Shown here: one piece after another, positions 43,431 through 55,334 of the stretch | How the letters are laid out: the number at the start of each line of letters is the position of its first letter | Numbering within the stretch: the stretch's first letter is position 1 | Source: Isoetes taiwanensis | Lineage: Eukaryota > Streptophyta > Lycopodiopsida > Isoetales > Isoetaceae | Direction: 5' to 3' | Assembly (NCBI GenBank): GCA_021234155.1 | Contig: JAJEKV010000036.1 | Span: forward strand, 4,966,209 to 5,030,208 | DNA length: 64,000 bases | Notes under the pieces: generated by a model | Database searches by the model: none | Told to the model about the DNA's origin: nothing | Seen by the model: the letters and a program-made list of their open reading frames with translations, nothing else | Program-made: the position numbers and the translations under genes

Positions 43431-46260
43431 CACGCTTACCCAGCAAATACGGTATGTGGAATCCATGAAACACCTACACATATTCACATATGTTACAGAT
43501 ATTGAAAAAACAAACAGATACTCAAGGACAATCTTGAATATCAAATGGGTGTACCAGATCCATTTGCTCAAATAATTCGTCCAATAAGGTTGCACTGCCA
43601 TCTACAGGGGCAGAAGTTTATTCAGACATTTGTAGAAAAGCATACATGTATGATGGCGCCAAACACAATAACAATGGAACAAAAGAAATGCAAGAATGAT
43701 ATATTATGATGGTGCCAAATACAATATTAATGGAACGAAACTATCAAAGAGGATCCCATTGCAAGAATAGCTACAGATGCACCACAGTCATTCCTGATAG
43801 CCCATTAGTTAATTCAGCTCCACCCATCATATTTTTATCTCAATTTGCGCACAATGGACCAGTTTGGAAATGTTCCAAAATTTTGGGCTTCTTCCAAAAG
43901 CATGTACGTTCATGAACATGAAATTCTTCTCCTAAATTCTGGGCTTCTCCCAAAAATATGTAGATTTATGAAAAGAAGAAATTCTTCTCATACATACACG
44001 TTCTTACACCTTACATTTGAGGCAAATAGACCTTCAAGTAATCATAGGGCAACCATTTGAATAAACTATACTAACAATAACAGAAGCAAGAAAAGAATAT
44101 GGATGGTCTGGTTTTGAAACAGGAATACAGATAGATGTATAATAATAATAATAATAAAAGCCAGAAAGAAACATGGAATAAATCAAAAACCTCACGCTGG
44201 CCTAAACCTGCATAGCATAAACTGGACTATCAACCTTATGCTCTCTCATTGCTCAAGTCTACTGCATGGACATAATGCAAATACCTTCTAGCCTTTGCAT
44301 TGGAAAACTTTATTTCTTCACGAATGCCTTCTAGCTTTGATTCTAAAGAACAATCCTCTGAATAACTTTTTTATCTGTCAAACAAATGCAATTCTTAAGC
44401 AAGTAATGGTCTGCACAGCAATAGCGATTGTAATGAATGTAATAGAAGCAACTTCATAGAGCTATAGATAGAAGATCATATTAGATAGACGCTCAGCATG
44501 CATTCTGGCATGGCGGCCATTGCAAGCAAAACTAAAGGTGGTTAAGACAAACAAAATTTTATATATGACATTGCATCATCAGTATGGAGTTGCTAACAAT
44601 AAGAAGCCTCAATTTTATCAATTAAACTTCCTTAAAACTAAAAGTGAATTGAATATACAGACATGTCTTTATCAATCTTGTTTGCATTCAACTACCTTGA
44701 ATAGATAAACATGTCTTCATTTGCATTCAAAAAAACTATCGTGTAGTGTTACCCTTTGTCTTTTGAGTTCTAAATTGAGAATCCACGTATAGAACTTAAA
44801 AAACAACAAAACAAATACCGTGGTCGCTCGTAGAAATCTAAACCTAAATTTGCACTGGCTGAAACAGCCATCAGAACTCTACAGTAATAGCAGAATCCCA
44901 TTCCAAAGTCATGATGGTCGGTAGATCCATGAGAAGAGCCCTTGGAGTCTAAGGCAGTGAAGAAGGTCTTTTGGTCGCAGCTGAATGATGGAACTGAATT
45001 CTTGTTGAAATACTATCTATCTATCTATTCTAGAATTAGATGTGGTTATGATAGATATCTTGTAGCCCTAAGGTTATGTGGACATGGGAATCTGTAACAT
45101 CATTCATCTGAGCAAATAAAAAAATGCACGCACGTGTTACAATGACACCAATCTGGCAATAGATGCATGTAATTTGGATAAAAAATTCACACAGTGAAAA
45201 TGATCAATCTTTATAACATAAGCAGCGCAATACATTGTAGAGTACCCCATAGATTATACTACCAAATTAGGATCTACAACTTTGACAGCACAATAATTAC
45301 CTCTACTCTGTCCAGTTTCAAGAGCAGTTGAAGTACCTCTTCTTCAGTTAGGTGAGAAACGAAAGCATTGTTTGAGATAATAAGGCTTAGGAGCCAGATT
45401 TGGAGACGGTTAGGCCAATCTTGCAGCAGCCAGCCATGTAGACGTTGAAAAATCCTGCAACAAATTGACTCCACAATGAAATCCATTTAAAGAATCTGCC
45501 AAGTGAAAGCATACAGATCTTAGAAAAGCTTAGAAAGAAAAAATAGATGCATCCAGCAAATAAAAACTTATTGTGTATCTTTATCTTCATCTTTCTTGGA
45601 TTTAAGCATAACAGCTTGCGCCTAAAGTATTGCTTTTCTTTCCAACAATGAAATTGTAAACCCAAACTTATAACATTTATGTGCAGCCAAATAACATCAT
45701 CCTGCTCATGTCTAGGATAACGCAGGACCTGCTAATATTCTACTTAGTATCAACAATCAAGATGGATCTATATTATTGTATTTACATAATGAGAAAGGTT
45801 GGAAAAGCAAGAAGTAGAGAAAAGGTTGCAACCCTTTCCATCGTGATCCCATGATAGAAGTAAACTAAGTAATTGGTTGGATTAATTGTTCAGCCCTCAT
45901 ACTGAAATAACAAAGGTCTCGTGCATGCATGTCATGTAGAGAAGGATCACATCCAAATAAAATTTATAGTCTAGTAGAAAGCATCAAGCCAGAGGATCAA
46001 TGAGTGATCAATCTTGTGAAGCAAGCTACAGCATTTTCGTGACAATTTGAAAAGAACCTAATCCACCCATAAGAGATGTTTTCTCAAAGCATGATAATCT
46101 GAAAAGAAGCTAATCCGGCCATAAAAGATGATTTCTCAAAGCCAAAAGGTAGTCCAAGATGAGGAAATGGATAACCATCGGAAGCGACCCATTTTGTAAA
46201 ATGTAAACAAAACAAATAAATCAGAGAAATATATCACCTCGATAAATCCCCCCGCAGATC
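43431..46260. other. intergenic/transposon interior, no supported gene
   Basis: AT-rich with microsatellites (ATA)n near 44142-44157 and (CTAT)n near 45015-45030. Open frames up to 92 codons are present without a domain. Confidence 0.4.
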
Positions 46261-46269
46261 CGTGATAAT

Positions 46270-46403
46270 CTCACCTACTTGAAAAGCAGGAAATTTGACA
46301 AAGTATTCGTCCAGATTTCTTCCTACTTTGGAGGATCTCACCTACTTGAAAAGCAGGAAATTTGACAAAGTATTCGTCCAGATTTCTTCCTACTTTGGAG
46401 GTT
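46270..46403. repeat. 67-bp tandem duplication, apparently perfect
   Basis: Units begin at 46270 and 46337 (CTCACCTACTTGAAAAGC) and end CTACTTTGGAGG. No difference was seen by eye. It is either recent or an assembly artefact. Confidence 0.9.
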
Positions 46404-46654
46404 ATACGAAGCACCATCAGTAGAGCAATGTTTTGCATCCTGAAAGTGCAAGCATGCAGTACATATTTCATAAAGACTACAAATACAAAACATCATACTG
46501 TGATCAAGTACATACGGATCGTTTACAATACAACAAACCCTTGAATCCATCCCTAAACCATCTGCACACTTATTCGACAAACGTGGCTTCCATGCCGTGC
46601 TATTTATCCGCAAAAAATTGGCGATAGCTGCCTCCAGAATCCAAATTCTCAAGC

Positions 46655-46800
46655 GCATGCCCGATATTTAGAACTTCGGGAATGTTTTCAGCCAACGGAA
46701 ACCTAGAAAATCATAGGAAATGAGTTAAAAAAAAAATTCCAAAAAAGTTTTTGGTCAAACCTGAAATTTCCAAATTAACAAGGTTGATAATATGTTTTGG
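46655..46800 (+). repeat. dispersed repeat, copy 2 of 3
   Basis: Contains AAACCTAGAAAATCATAGGAA, GAGTTAAAAAAAAAATTCCA, TTTTTGGTCAAACC and TCCAAATTAACAAGGTTG, in the same order as copies 1 and 3. It lies about 2.4 kb upstream of, and in the same sense as, Helitron end copy 3. Confidence 0.5.
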
Positions 46801-49026
46801 TTACCATTGTAATAATTTTGGTTTTAAAAGTTATCTAATTCTTAACTAGATTACTTAACTAGTAATGTGAACAAAGGTTTACCCCAAGGGCAATCCAAGA
46901 AGCATTAGAGAATGATTAAGCAAACATACCAGACAAATTTGAAGTGTATGCCATTCATATTCTAGACTTCCATTTGATAGCATCTCTAGATACATTCCAT
47001 TGACTCATCAATCCACTACCAATTTCGATTCTAAGTCGGTGTGCATATGTAGCAACAATCCAGAAGCGACATTCAAAAGAGTCTCACTATTTCCAATTTT
47101 GTTGTATTCGAGCTTGAAGATCAAGATTGCAAGGGAATATCCTTGGGAGCTCTTAAGCGTCCAACCAGAGCTGAGATTTCCATATAAGTTTTGGTTATAA
47201 CCGAGCTAACATGTTCAGTCATCACAATTAGCTAGACATTTCACTAGGCCATCACCTTAAAGGAAAAGAGGACATATGAAGGGATCCAAGAACGACGTTG
47301 ATCAGATATTGATGCTTATGGCTAAGATATTCATGTTTGAGTTATCTTTAATAGGGTTTCTACTTGATTTTGTCATCAGCGGTCTGGCAAAGGGGAACTT
47401 ACCTCAGGGCACAAAAGGACATCTCCATTTATTTGACAATGGATTGAATCATGAATCTAGAAGAAAATATGCCTTAGTTAGAGCCCTGTAAGTCTTGGAC
47501 TTTATCTGCAATCTCATCTATCATGTGAACACTTGGAGGAGCATCTTCTCCGTCTCTTATCAGAAGCAGAATACTTAGCTTCGAATTATTCAAACTGTTG
47601 TATTATGTATCTGAAAGCCTATGATTAAGCAGTTAAGTGATCTGATTAATCTACGTAAACCTCATATTTAATATCCTATGTGGTGACTAAAAATGTGGTG
47701 ACTAGAAAGGGAGAGCAGAAGCCGGAGATTCAAGCAACAAGACAACGCAATGCAAAGGAAATGTGTGTTCATGGAATCAGGCTTTAATGTCCACAAGCTA
47801 CAGAAGCCTGCAACTGTCACTGGTCAGTTTTACCTTTTTCTTTCAAAGATATGTAGCATAATTTATGCATTCACTTGACGCCTTATAATTATTGCAGAGA
47901 TGTACATATGGTTTTGGAATATGGCCAATGAAGAAACATATCCATCATCATTTCTGGTAGATGATTTGCCATAGAATAATGCAGAGAAGAAAGTTTTATT
48001 GCCTATAGCCAAACAACTTGCAAGATGCAGATCTTATGCGATCTAATATGGATCTCATATGAGCTATCATAAAATGGAAAAAGCTGGCACTGACGCCTCA
48101 TTCTATGTCTTTGCAGTGCAAATGTGAATTGTTACTTGAAGCTGTTATGATTATGTTTGCAAGTATTGTTTTTCTAAGTTTTCAACCATATACATGTTGG
48201 ACATGTATCTATACAAAGTTTATTTGAAAACAAAATAACAGCTTGAATTTTGCCTTTGTTGTATGGTGAATTTTAGTTAGCTGTTGTTGTAAACTGCAAT
48301 TGCTGTTTGACTACAATTACGTAATACTGTATTTGGAGTTGGCTTTGGATGCGGGTATAGCATACGTGCTTTAATATATTCTTCTTTTTATTAAGTAAAT
48401 TGTCACTTGAATATCTAGAAAATAAACAAGAGATCATATACAAAGGTGGTGTTGGATGAAACATCACTCAACATTGCCATCCTAAGGGAAAACTCCATGT
48501 TTCTTTATGCATGAACTTGAGGTAGGTGTTTGGAATTTTCTACTATTGCTACATGAACTTGAGTTAGGCATTTGGAATTTTCAACTATTGCTATTAATTA
48601 CTTATCTTTCCATTCTCCTTAGTCTTACCACTGGTCTTATCATTAAGGTAAAACGTTATGTAAATTCTTATTGGTATCATGAACAAACTAGTCTTGATTT
48701 GGTGGTTTCATGGGAAGCAAATGTCATGAATGTAACGAAATTAAACTTGAAAAAGGGGTGTTTTCTGATGATGTGGCTGTACCATTGTCTAGGCAAAGCT
48801 CAATGAACCAACCATTGTCTATGCAAAGCTCAGTGAACTATTTCCAAAGTCGTGAGTTCAATTCAACGGACAGTAAAGTGTTCACCTTCTCATAGAGAGA
48901 GGTTTCTATGCGCATAGATTGCTTATAGCCTTGCCTTATGTATTGGCTATGAGATATTGCCTATTCATCTAATATGCAGTAAGAAGACATTAAAAAGTGG
49001 GAGTTGCATACAACACTGCTTTGAAA
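46801..49026. other. presumed Helitron interior, exon-like scraps only
   Basis: A 71-codon frame at 47276-47491 ends at a donor-like CCT-GTAAGT, and another acceptor-like TTGCAG is near 47898, but no family is recognisable. At 48515-48595 a 43-bp unit (CATGAACTTGAG-TAGG) is duplicated. Captured gene fragments are possible but unproven. Confidence 0.35.
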
Positions 49027-49074
49027 GACCAATATGATACCATGCATTAAGACCAATATGATACCATGCATTAA
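49027..49074. repeat. 24-bp perfect tandem duplication
   Basis: Two adjacent copies of a 24-mer starting GACCAATATGATACC, about 80 bp inside the Helitron 3' end. Confidence 0.9.
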
Positions 49075-49153
49075 GATTAAGTGTGAACAAAGGCAAGACA
49101 TCGTGTTTCCAGAGTGAATCTACAGGATTATCATTTACAGGTTATAAACTTCT

Positions 49154-49182
49154 GCCCAGCAACGTTGGGCACTGTTACTAGT
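49154..49182 (+). mobile_element. Helitron 3' end, copy 3
   Basis: Plus strand: hairpin GCCCAGC-AAC-GTTGGGC (49154-49170; two base changes relative to copy 1 keep the stem paired, using one G-T pair), 7-nt spacer ACTGTTA, terminal CTAG (49178-49181) and T at 49182. The element extends to lower coordinates. The hevein-like gene begins just outside its end. Confidence 0.75.
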
Positions 49183-49260
49183 ATTACATATAACTTATAA
49201 CTTAGGGGACACAACCGTACTACATAGTGTAGGTAGATAGGTGCGATATACAACAGTACG

Positions 49261-49266
49261 TTTATT
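49261..49266 (-). terminator. polyadenylation signal of the hevein-like gene
   Basis: AATAAA on the minus strand, 31 nt past the stop codon. Confidence 0.55.
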
Positions 49267-49296
49267 ATTGGCATGGCCTTGGATTGGTTTGCTTAT

Positions 49297-49542
49297 TTAC
49301 CAGTGAGGTTTGGCGCGAAAATTAGAACAAGAGCTCGTCAAGTTTAGTCCAGGAGTACAGCCGCTCTGGCATCCTGGGCCGCAGTACTCAGGCGTAGATC
49401 CGCACTCACCCCATTGGCTGCAGCACAGTTTATTTTCACAGGTTGCTCCTCCTGCTTGCTTCCCACAAGCCTGCGCATAGGCTCCACTGCGCAGCGCAAA
49501 GCACAAGAGCAAAGCAACGAAGAAGCTTCCAACATTAGCCAT
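49297..49542 (-). CDS. hevein-like chitin-binding peptide precursor
   Basis: An 81-residue ORF. I use the ATG at 49542 because the open frame upstream starts at a TTG and the TATA box predicts transcription from about 49560. Residues 1-23 form a signal peptide (Leu-rich [15 protein letters not shown], cleavage near YAQA). Residues 25-62 are a complete hevein domain (CBM18) with eight Cys in the usual order, including [10 protein letters not shown] and [12 protein letters not shown]. Of the chitin-binding residues, Ser, the first aromatic (Trp) and the distal Tyr are kept, but the second aromatic (Trp in hevein, in SQWGWC) is Glu. A short tail with an extra Cys (SSCSNF) follows. No chitinase domain follows. 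It is expected to be a secreted antifungal-type lectin peptide. The substitution may lower chitin affinity. Confidence 0.88.
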   Translation of the reverse strand: MANVGSFFVALLLCFALRSGAYAQACGKQAGGATCENKLCCSQWGECGSTPEYCGPGCQSGCTPGLNLTSSCSNFRAKPHW

Positions 49543-49588
49543 CTTGTGTTTTGTTGTTTTCAACTTGAACCTGCTTCAGATGATGGGC

Positions 49589-49595
49589 ATTTATA
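49589..49595 (-). promoter_or_regulatory. TATA box of the hevein-like gene
   Basis: TATAAAT on the minus strand, 47-53 nt upstream of the chosen ATG. This predicts a 5' UTR of about 20 nt and rules against initiation further upstream. Confidence 0.6.
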
Positions 49596-49649
49596 TTACC
49601 GCAACATGCAAATATTTCTGCCGTGTAGCAGCACGTTGGCCGAATTCTA

Positions 49650-51117
49650 ATTTCATCTAGAAGTTCTTTACACGTTTGGATGGCTAATTTAATGTTTGGA
49701 TTGCGGAATCAGGTGTAACAGGATCTCGGAATCAGGTGTAGCCAGCGTTGAGACGGTTGCTAAAATCAAGCAGTTCTATTATTGGAAAACTGCTCAAGTA
49801 TTATTGGAGTAATTTCAGGACATGAAGTTACCTTAGGGCTTAATCTCAGCCTAAACATGTGGCAATTCATGTACTTACAGATTATGAAGTTGAATGCTAA
49901 CACGCTTTTCAGTGCTTGGGCAATGTTTGTGTTTCTATCTTGTTTGATCATTGAATTGATCTTGAGTTCTCTTTGAGTTCTATTCGATCTCTTGAATCAT
50001 ACCCTGTTTAAGTGCTAACAGCCAGGATGATGGAATCAGGTGCAGCACTCGTGGCGCCCAACAAATGCCTATTGTTATGTGGTAAAGGATTTTAGAAAAA
50101 TCGTCCTTTTCTTATAGGAAATGATATCTGATTTACAGCAAAGTACACTGATATATCCAGCATACAAGAAGGGGTTCACTCAGATATACCAGCATTCATT
50201 TCTATCAGCACCACATATGAATGCTTCAATCTCAAAGAGATCCCAAACTTGGCTTGCTCATATGCCACTTAACTTATATGCAGCAAAAAAGGTAATACCG
50301 ACAGAAGATTCATTTTATAACTCATTCAGAGATTATGATAGTAAGCAAAGTGCATGCAAAAAGTTGCTAACGTAGTGTCTGAAACCTACATGTAGTATTC
50401 CATATATCCAGAGGATAGTCCTTAGGATTTGTTATTCTGTTTGTACAGACTTATGATTAGAAGAACTTAGACAGAGCTCATGTTCCGCAGCATTGGAGGA
50501 CCCCATTGTTGTTGGAGACACAGTTGTAAAAAGTGAGAGTGGTGAACTGGTCTTGGCACTGAATTCTCCAACATGAATTTGCAAATCCGTAATAAACATC
50601 TGGCTGAAATTACTGTATATTTTGATTAAAATTATTTTACGCAAATCTTCCGCCACTTGCAAGAGCGGCGCCGCTATACTCTGCTTGTCCATTTTCGTCA
50701 GATTCCTCTACCTACTTGGCCGCTACATCCAAGATCCTGCAGAAAATCTCTGCTACATCCAAGATCCGCTACTCCAATCCTCCATCGCTTCTCTAGAATG
50801 GTAAGCCGCAGGTTTTTTGCAGGTTTTACCTGGTCTGTGATCATGGAATACTATGCTCTGCTCTGCTCTAGATCTCCATAACGGCATCAGAAACAACTGA
50901 TTCAATGAATAGATGCATTAGAAACAGATGAATAGATGCAGAATATGTGATTAGATGCAGCAGAACATGTGAATAGGGCTTCAGAAACCTGAATAGAGCA
51001 TCGAAATAGATGAATATGGCTTCGGCTATGGCTCATCTAAACCGGATTTATGCATGCATTTGAAAGCCCCTAAGATCCGGCAAGGATTTACAGATAAAAT
51101 ATCTCGCACAAAATACA
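49650..51117. other. intergenic, no supported gene
   Basis: GGAATCAGGTG-AGC recurs at about 49707, 49727 and 50034. At 50900-51010 the word GAATAG(A)TGCA recurs. Open frames of up to 84-86 codons have no domain. Confidence 0.4.
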
Positions 51118-51201
51118 CCCAAAACTCACCAGATCAGTTTCATTGAGCTCCAATCTGCACCCAAAACTCACCAGATCTGTTTCATTGAGCTCCAAGCTGC
51201 A
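51118..51201. repeat. 42-bp tandem duplication
   Basis: Units at 51118-51159 and 51160-51201 (CCCAAAACTCACCAGATC) differ at about two positions. Confidence 0.85.
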
Positions 51202-51238
51202 TCCCGAACGTAATTTCAGCCAGAAGTTTATTACGTCC

Positions 51239-51371
51239 CGTTATCTACGCCGGGGCCTCGTTATGCTCTCGTAGGGCCTCTCGGCGACGCCACCGGCCTC
51301 GGCGCGGCCTCCTCTGGCGGCGCCGCCTCGAGGCCCTACGGGGCATAACAAGCCCACCGGCGTAGATAACG
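51239..51371. mobile_element. 133-bp GC-rich palindromic element
   Basis: Terminal 15 bp are exact inverted repeats (CGTTATCTACGCCGG; 51239-51253 and 51357-51371). Pairing continues inward through GTTATGC-CTCGTAGGGCCTC to a GC-rich centre, so nearly the whole unit folds into one hairpin. Flanks read ...TACGTCC and TAGTCC..., a possible imperfect target duplication. It could be a MITE or foldback element, or the source of a structured RNA. No protein is supported. Confidence 0.75.
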
Positions 51372-51658
51372 TAGTCCAAAACCACAAACAAGGTTTCCGT
51401 TGTTTTCAATGCGCAGATTGCTCCTGTTCGTAGTGCGGCAATTTGCATGTAGCTCATTTCGTGAGAAGCCAATATTGGTGCACAACACCGATTTTCAGAT
51501 ATTCTAAAGACCAAAAACACCACAGAACTTCTCTACTTACATAAACAATAAAACAGACTCTAGGAAGCATAAACACCACAGAATTTAGGAAGAATTAGAA
51601 TAGCACAGAATCTTTGTACTTACATGGGTTTCTGCCAGACAGAATACCAAGATAATGA

Positions 51659-52990
51659 GAATAGAATAGAATAGAATAGTTTTTTATCGGCCCAATCGGT
51701 ACCAATCTACTTATGGGACCTGTAGAGCGAAGCGCAAAGAACTTATTACCGTCCGGTTAAAACCCCACCCGGCGGTTTTCGAGGGAAAACCGCGGGCGCA
51801 ATAAGAATGCCACAAACCGCATAAGTATACATCATCATGAAATAAATGTGTATGTACATGTCAAGTGCGTCTCGGGACATAGCCGATCTCGCATGTCCAT
51901 GACCTCCTCGGGTTGTATGATCCTAGCATCCGCATCGGATGCCGCGCTCAATGTCACATGTAGCGGCCGGGTCGCCCCACCAACTCAAAGATAGCCCCCG
52001 ATTTGATCATATGTCAAGCAACTTTGAAGGGTATGAGATTCATCCTCAATGACTTCCCATTTGGCAAAGATTGACAGAGCCCGCCCCGACGCGGCTCACC
52101 AATCCATCCGCCTGCCTCAATTCAAGATGATGTGCCCCCGCGTATGAATGGAGGCAATGAGTCTCAAGGCCTTTTCATGGGCAAGTGGGTGCGCAGTAGC
52201 ATTGTGGGCCTGCTCCAATGTGGGATTTATGTGGCTACCGTAGTGTGCCGCCTTGACCTCGCTCAAGGGCGCCGGCATCCCAAAGCTTGCCGATGAAGCA
52301 AGCTGCCAAGATATTGCCTCAAGCTATGGCGACCGCCTGCTTGCACATGTATGCACCTCGGTTCTCGCGACATTCCATCTAGCCATCCATTGAGCTCTTT
52401 TTTCCTCCAAAGATGCCTTGAGGCGCTGTGGCCCCATTGCCATGATATAAGCTAGTTTTTGGGAGACGAGCATCGCCCATGTTGACCACCTTCGAAATAG
52501 ACAATGTGGCGATCAAGGGTCCTCAAGAGGCAAGAATCCTCGCTTTCCCAAGAGAATTTGATATGGGACTGTGGACTTCACCCCCTAGTGCTCGTATTCA
52601 AGAAGGCTTTCTCACCTCGCCCAAGTCATTCCAAGTAGCTTAGGATACCACCGGGCCCCATACTTCAACCCCGTGATAAAAGGACAGCTCCACTAAGACT
52701 TTGAACAGTGTGACTGATGGGTCCAATCATACAACTCCGCCTATGACTATTGTTTTGCATTGCATATAGTGCTTTCCAAAAATAAGAACTCGTAGTCGTA
52801 TGGATGTGTCCCAAAGGCATAGTAGACTAAAACTCCACTCCCAAATATTTGTATGTGGATGCTACTCCACATTCTCGCCTCTAAACTGGGGGGGATCCCT
52901 ACCGTGGAAGATGATATGAAAACCACCTTAGTCTTGGCCAAGTTGACGCAGTATATCACGCTTGACAAATTTCTGGGCTTGATGCCATTG
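51659..52990 (-). mobile_element. LINE copy C, 5'-truncated, (TATTC)n tail
   Basis: Same family as copies A and B. The 3' end (51680-51720) keeps TTTTTTATCGG-CCAATCGGT and TATGGGACC, followed on the minus strand by a pentanucleotide tail (51659-51678). Internal text such as GTTTTCGAGGGAAAA (about 51773) matches LINE B at about 32518. Around 52790-52950 the minus strand encodes the end of the reverse transcriptase palm/thumb (VNLAKTKVVFISSSTVG). Similarity stops near 52990, so endonuclease, ORF1 and the YADD box are missing. Confidence 0.8.
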
Positions 52991-53109
52991 CTCGCTCTTT
53001 CTTTCGGCCGAATTTTGGTTTGTATTTGTAGTAGACAATTTTATAGTTTGGCCATCTATGCCACGTTACTTTCCCATTGTACAGCACTACTAGTCATCTT
53101 GACACTTAT

Positions 53110-54230
53110 GTTCGCCCGGCCTATATGTGTTAATGCCTATATGTGTTAATGTGTTTTTGTGTTCATCAATGAAGGTATCGTCCTCATAATATGCTAGATC
53201 AATGGTGTCAGATTTTACACCTCACACCCCCTATATGAACACACTCACTCCCCATACGCCTCACATATGTACATCAACAACAACACACACAAAATAAACA
53301 ATAGATCCACATTACACAAATATTTGCACCAAGAAACAACATGGAAATACGTATGTGAACTCCAAGTCACACATAAAGACCATAAACACGGCCGTAGCCT
53401 CACAAAACAGCAAACTAAATCACATTTACATGGCCTCCCATCTGCAGGAAGCATAGCTGCCCCATCCTAAAGCATTTCAACTACTCCAATTGTACAACTC
53501 TACCTCGCCTCGGCCCTCTAACAGCCATATCTCCATCCACACAGTAGCGATTGGAACAACAGCCGCACAACTGATGTACTTTCCAAGCAAGTTCGTGGAT
53601 GCAACAAATGATTGATGCGTCTCTACCGTCTCCAGCACAGAGAACACGGACTCTGGAAGAAATCGTTCCACGATCAAACAATCGAATAACACAGCTGAGG
53701 AACCCTCAATCAATCCACACGCCACAAAACTCAAATCACCTACATATTCCTTCTTGAATATACAGAAAAATTTCTTCACCTGGCAAGCAAGCACCCTGCA
53801 AAATTCTGACAGTGGAAGTCCCCAACACACCAAAATCCTACTCTGAAGAACACCCAAGAAGCCAATCTTCGCTATACCGAGCCCTTCCAGCCACAACAAG
53901 CGAATCGGGACAAAGAAAGACAAAGAACAAAACCAAGGAATTCAACACCTCATGCTTCCCCTGCATCACCAAATCCCTTGGAACAGAACCTAACGACATG
54001 CCGGTTCTGGCAAGGCGCAGTCAGCAACATCTCCACACCCCGCTAGCCACCACCACATCAAGATCAGAATCGCACTCTCCAACAAGCCCGGCCGCTTCCA
54101 TCAGGCTGCTCTTAGCAGCCCCGTGAATAGAAGCCCTGTTATTTCCGACCATGCAAGGCATACACAGAGAAAACTCGGACTCCCCTCGCACCATACAAAA
54201 CAAAAAATCCCCCTTCTTCCGGCCCACCTA
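53110..54230 (-). other. open frames of unknown nature
   Basis: A 148-codon minus frame (53477-53923) and a neighbouring 68-codon frame (54021-54227) are long for the local composition. They are hydrophobic and Leu/Val/Cys-rich, with no recognised domain and no splice support between them. Could be captured or decayed coding sequence. Low confidence. Confidence 0.2.
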
Positions 54231-54458
54231 CGCCAAAATCATAGGAATCTGATATTTTGGGGACGTAATGCCTCTTCGCACCATGCATGTTGGCTTGCTT
54301 TATTAATTTATTTATTATGAGGATTTGAGAATAATATCTAAAACAGCTATACAATTTACTTTTTTGACAATTGATATATAGCTATTCTCACATAAGGCAT
54401 ATCCCTTTATGCATAGGCCCCCCACAAAAAAAAAAAGTTTAAAACTATTCTATCTTCT

Positions 54459-54487
54459 ATAGAAAATAATGCCCAACGTTGTCGGGC
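54459..54487 (-). mobile_element. probable Helitron 3' end, copy 4 (decayed)
   Basis: On the minus strand: hairpin GCCCGAC-AAC-GTTGGGC (54471-54487, one mismatch), an 8-nt spacer ATTATTTT, and CTAT where CTRR is expected. The hairpin design matches the other three copies, but the terminus is mutated or shifted. Confidence 0.5.
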
Positions 54488-55334
54488 TATGATGCAGTTG
54501 CTTAAAGGCGATTGTAGAGCTATATGCAGTTGTTGACCATTGCAATATTCTAAAATTTGGTGCCACATTAGCGATGGTCATTTCAAGATAAACTAAGATG
54601 TTAATGTATTTTTTATTGACCAACTTGTACAACCCTTTTGGCAATTAGAATAGCATATATTCACAATAAAGAAACAATAACCAGGGCAAAGATTTGATTG
54701 TGGAGGAAGTTTTAATTGTTGTATACACAAAGATAAAGGTGACTTCAAGTTCAAACTTCAATCTAAGTTAAGATAGTCAATTGAAAAGTGTACAATCTTA
54801 TATATTGCCTTGGTCGGGCATAAAGACAGAGTGAGGTGATTGCATAGCTTAAGTTGAAAATATGTAAATCGCCAAGAAAATATGATTATGTTTGGTATGC
54901 CATATTTTGTTGTATAGTTTTTGTCATTATTCTTTATCCCCTTGTATTCTATGTGCTTTATTTGTTGAGATAAAGCCGTGGTGAAGAGTTAACAAAGTTG
55001 CCTATCAAATACTCATTTGAATGTCTGTTTGTTTGCAAAAGTTTCTTTTGGTATGTTGGGACAAAACTGAATCTACAACTTAGACATAAACCACATAATA
55101 ACATCTCTTGCAAATGCAGATAGGAAGCATTTTCTTGCTATTAGATATTGAGAAATGTACGATAGACATATTATTATGGCATCCCATTGTTAATTTCGAG
55201 CAAATTTCATTGTTGGCTACAGTATTACACAATTGTTTGCCATTTGCATCTTGGCCTTGCGTGGTGGCTTGCTTTATTAGATACCAAATTGATTATAAAC
55301 ATTAACATGCATTGGCTAGGTTGTTGAGACAAAA

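Noticed and set aside
53477-53923. 148-codon hydrophobic ORF considered as a membrane protein gene
   Set aside because: No clear repeated membrane segments, no homology recognised and no promoter or poly-A signal; kept only as a low-confidence feature.
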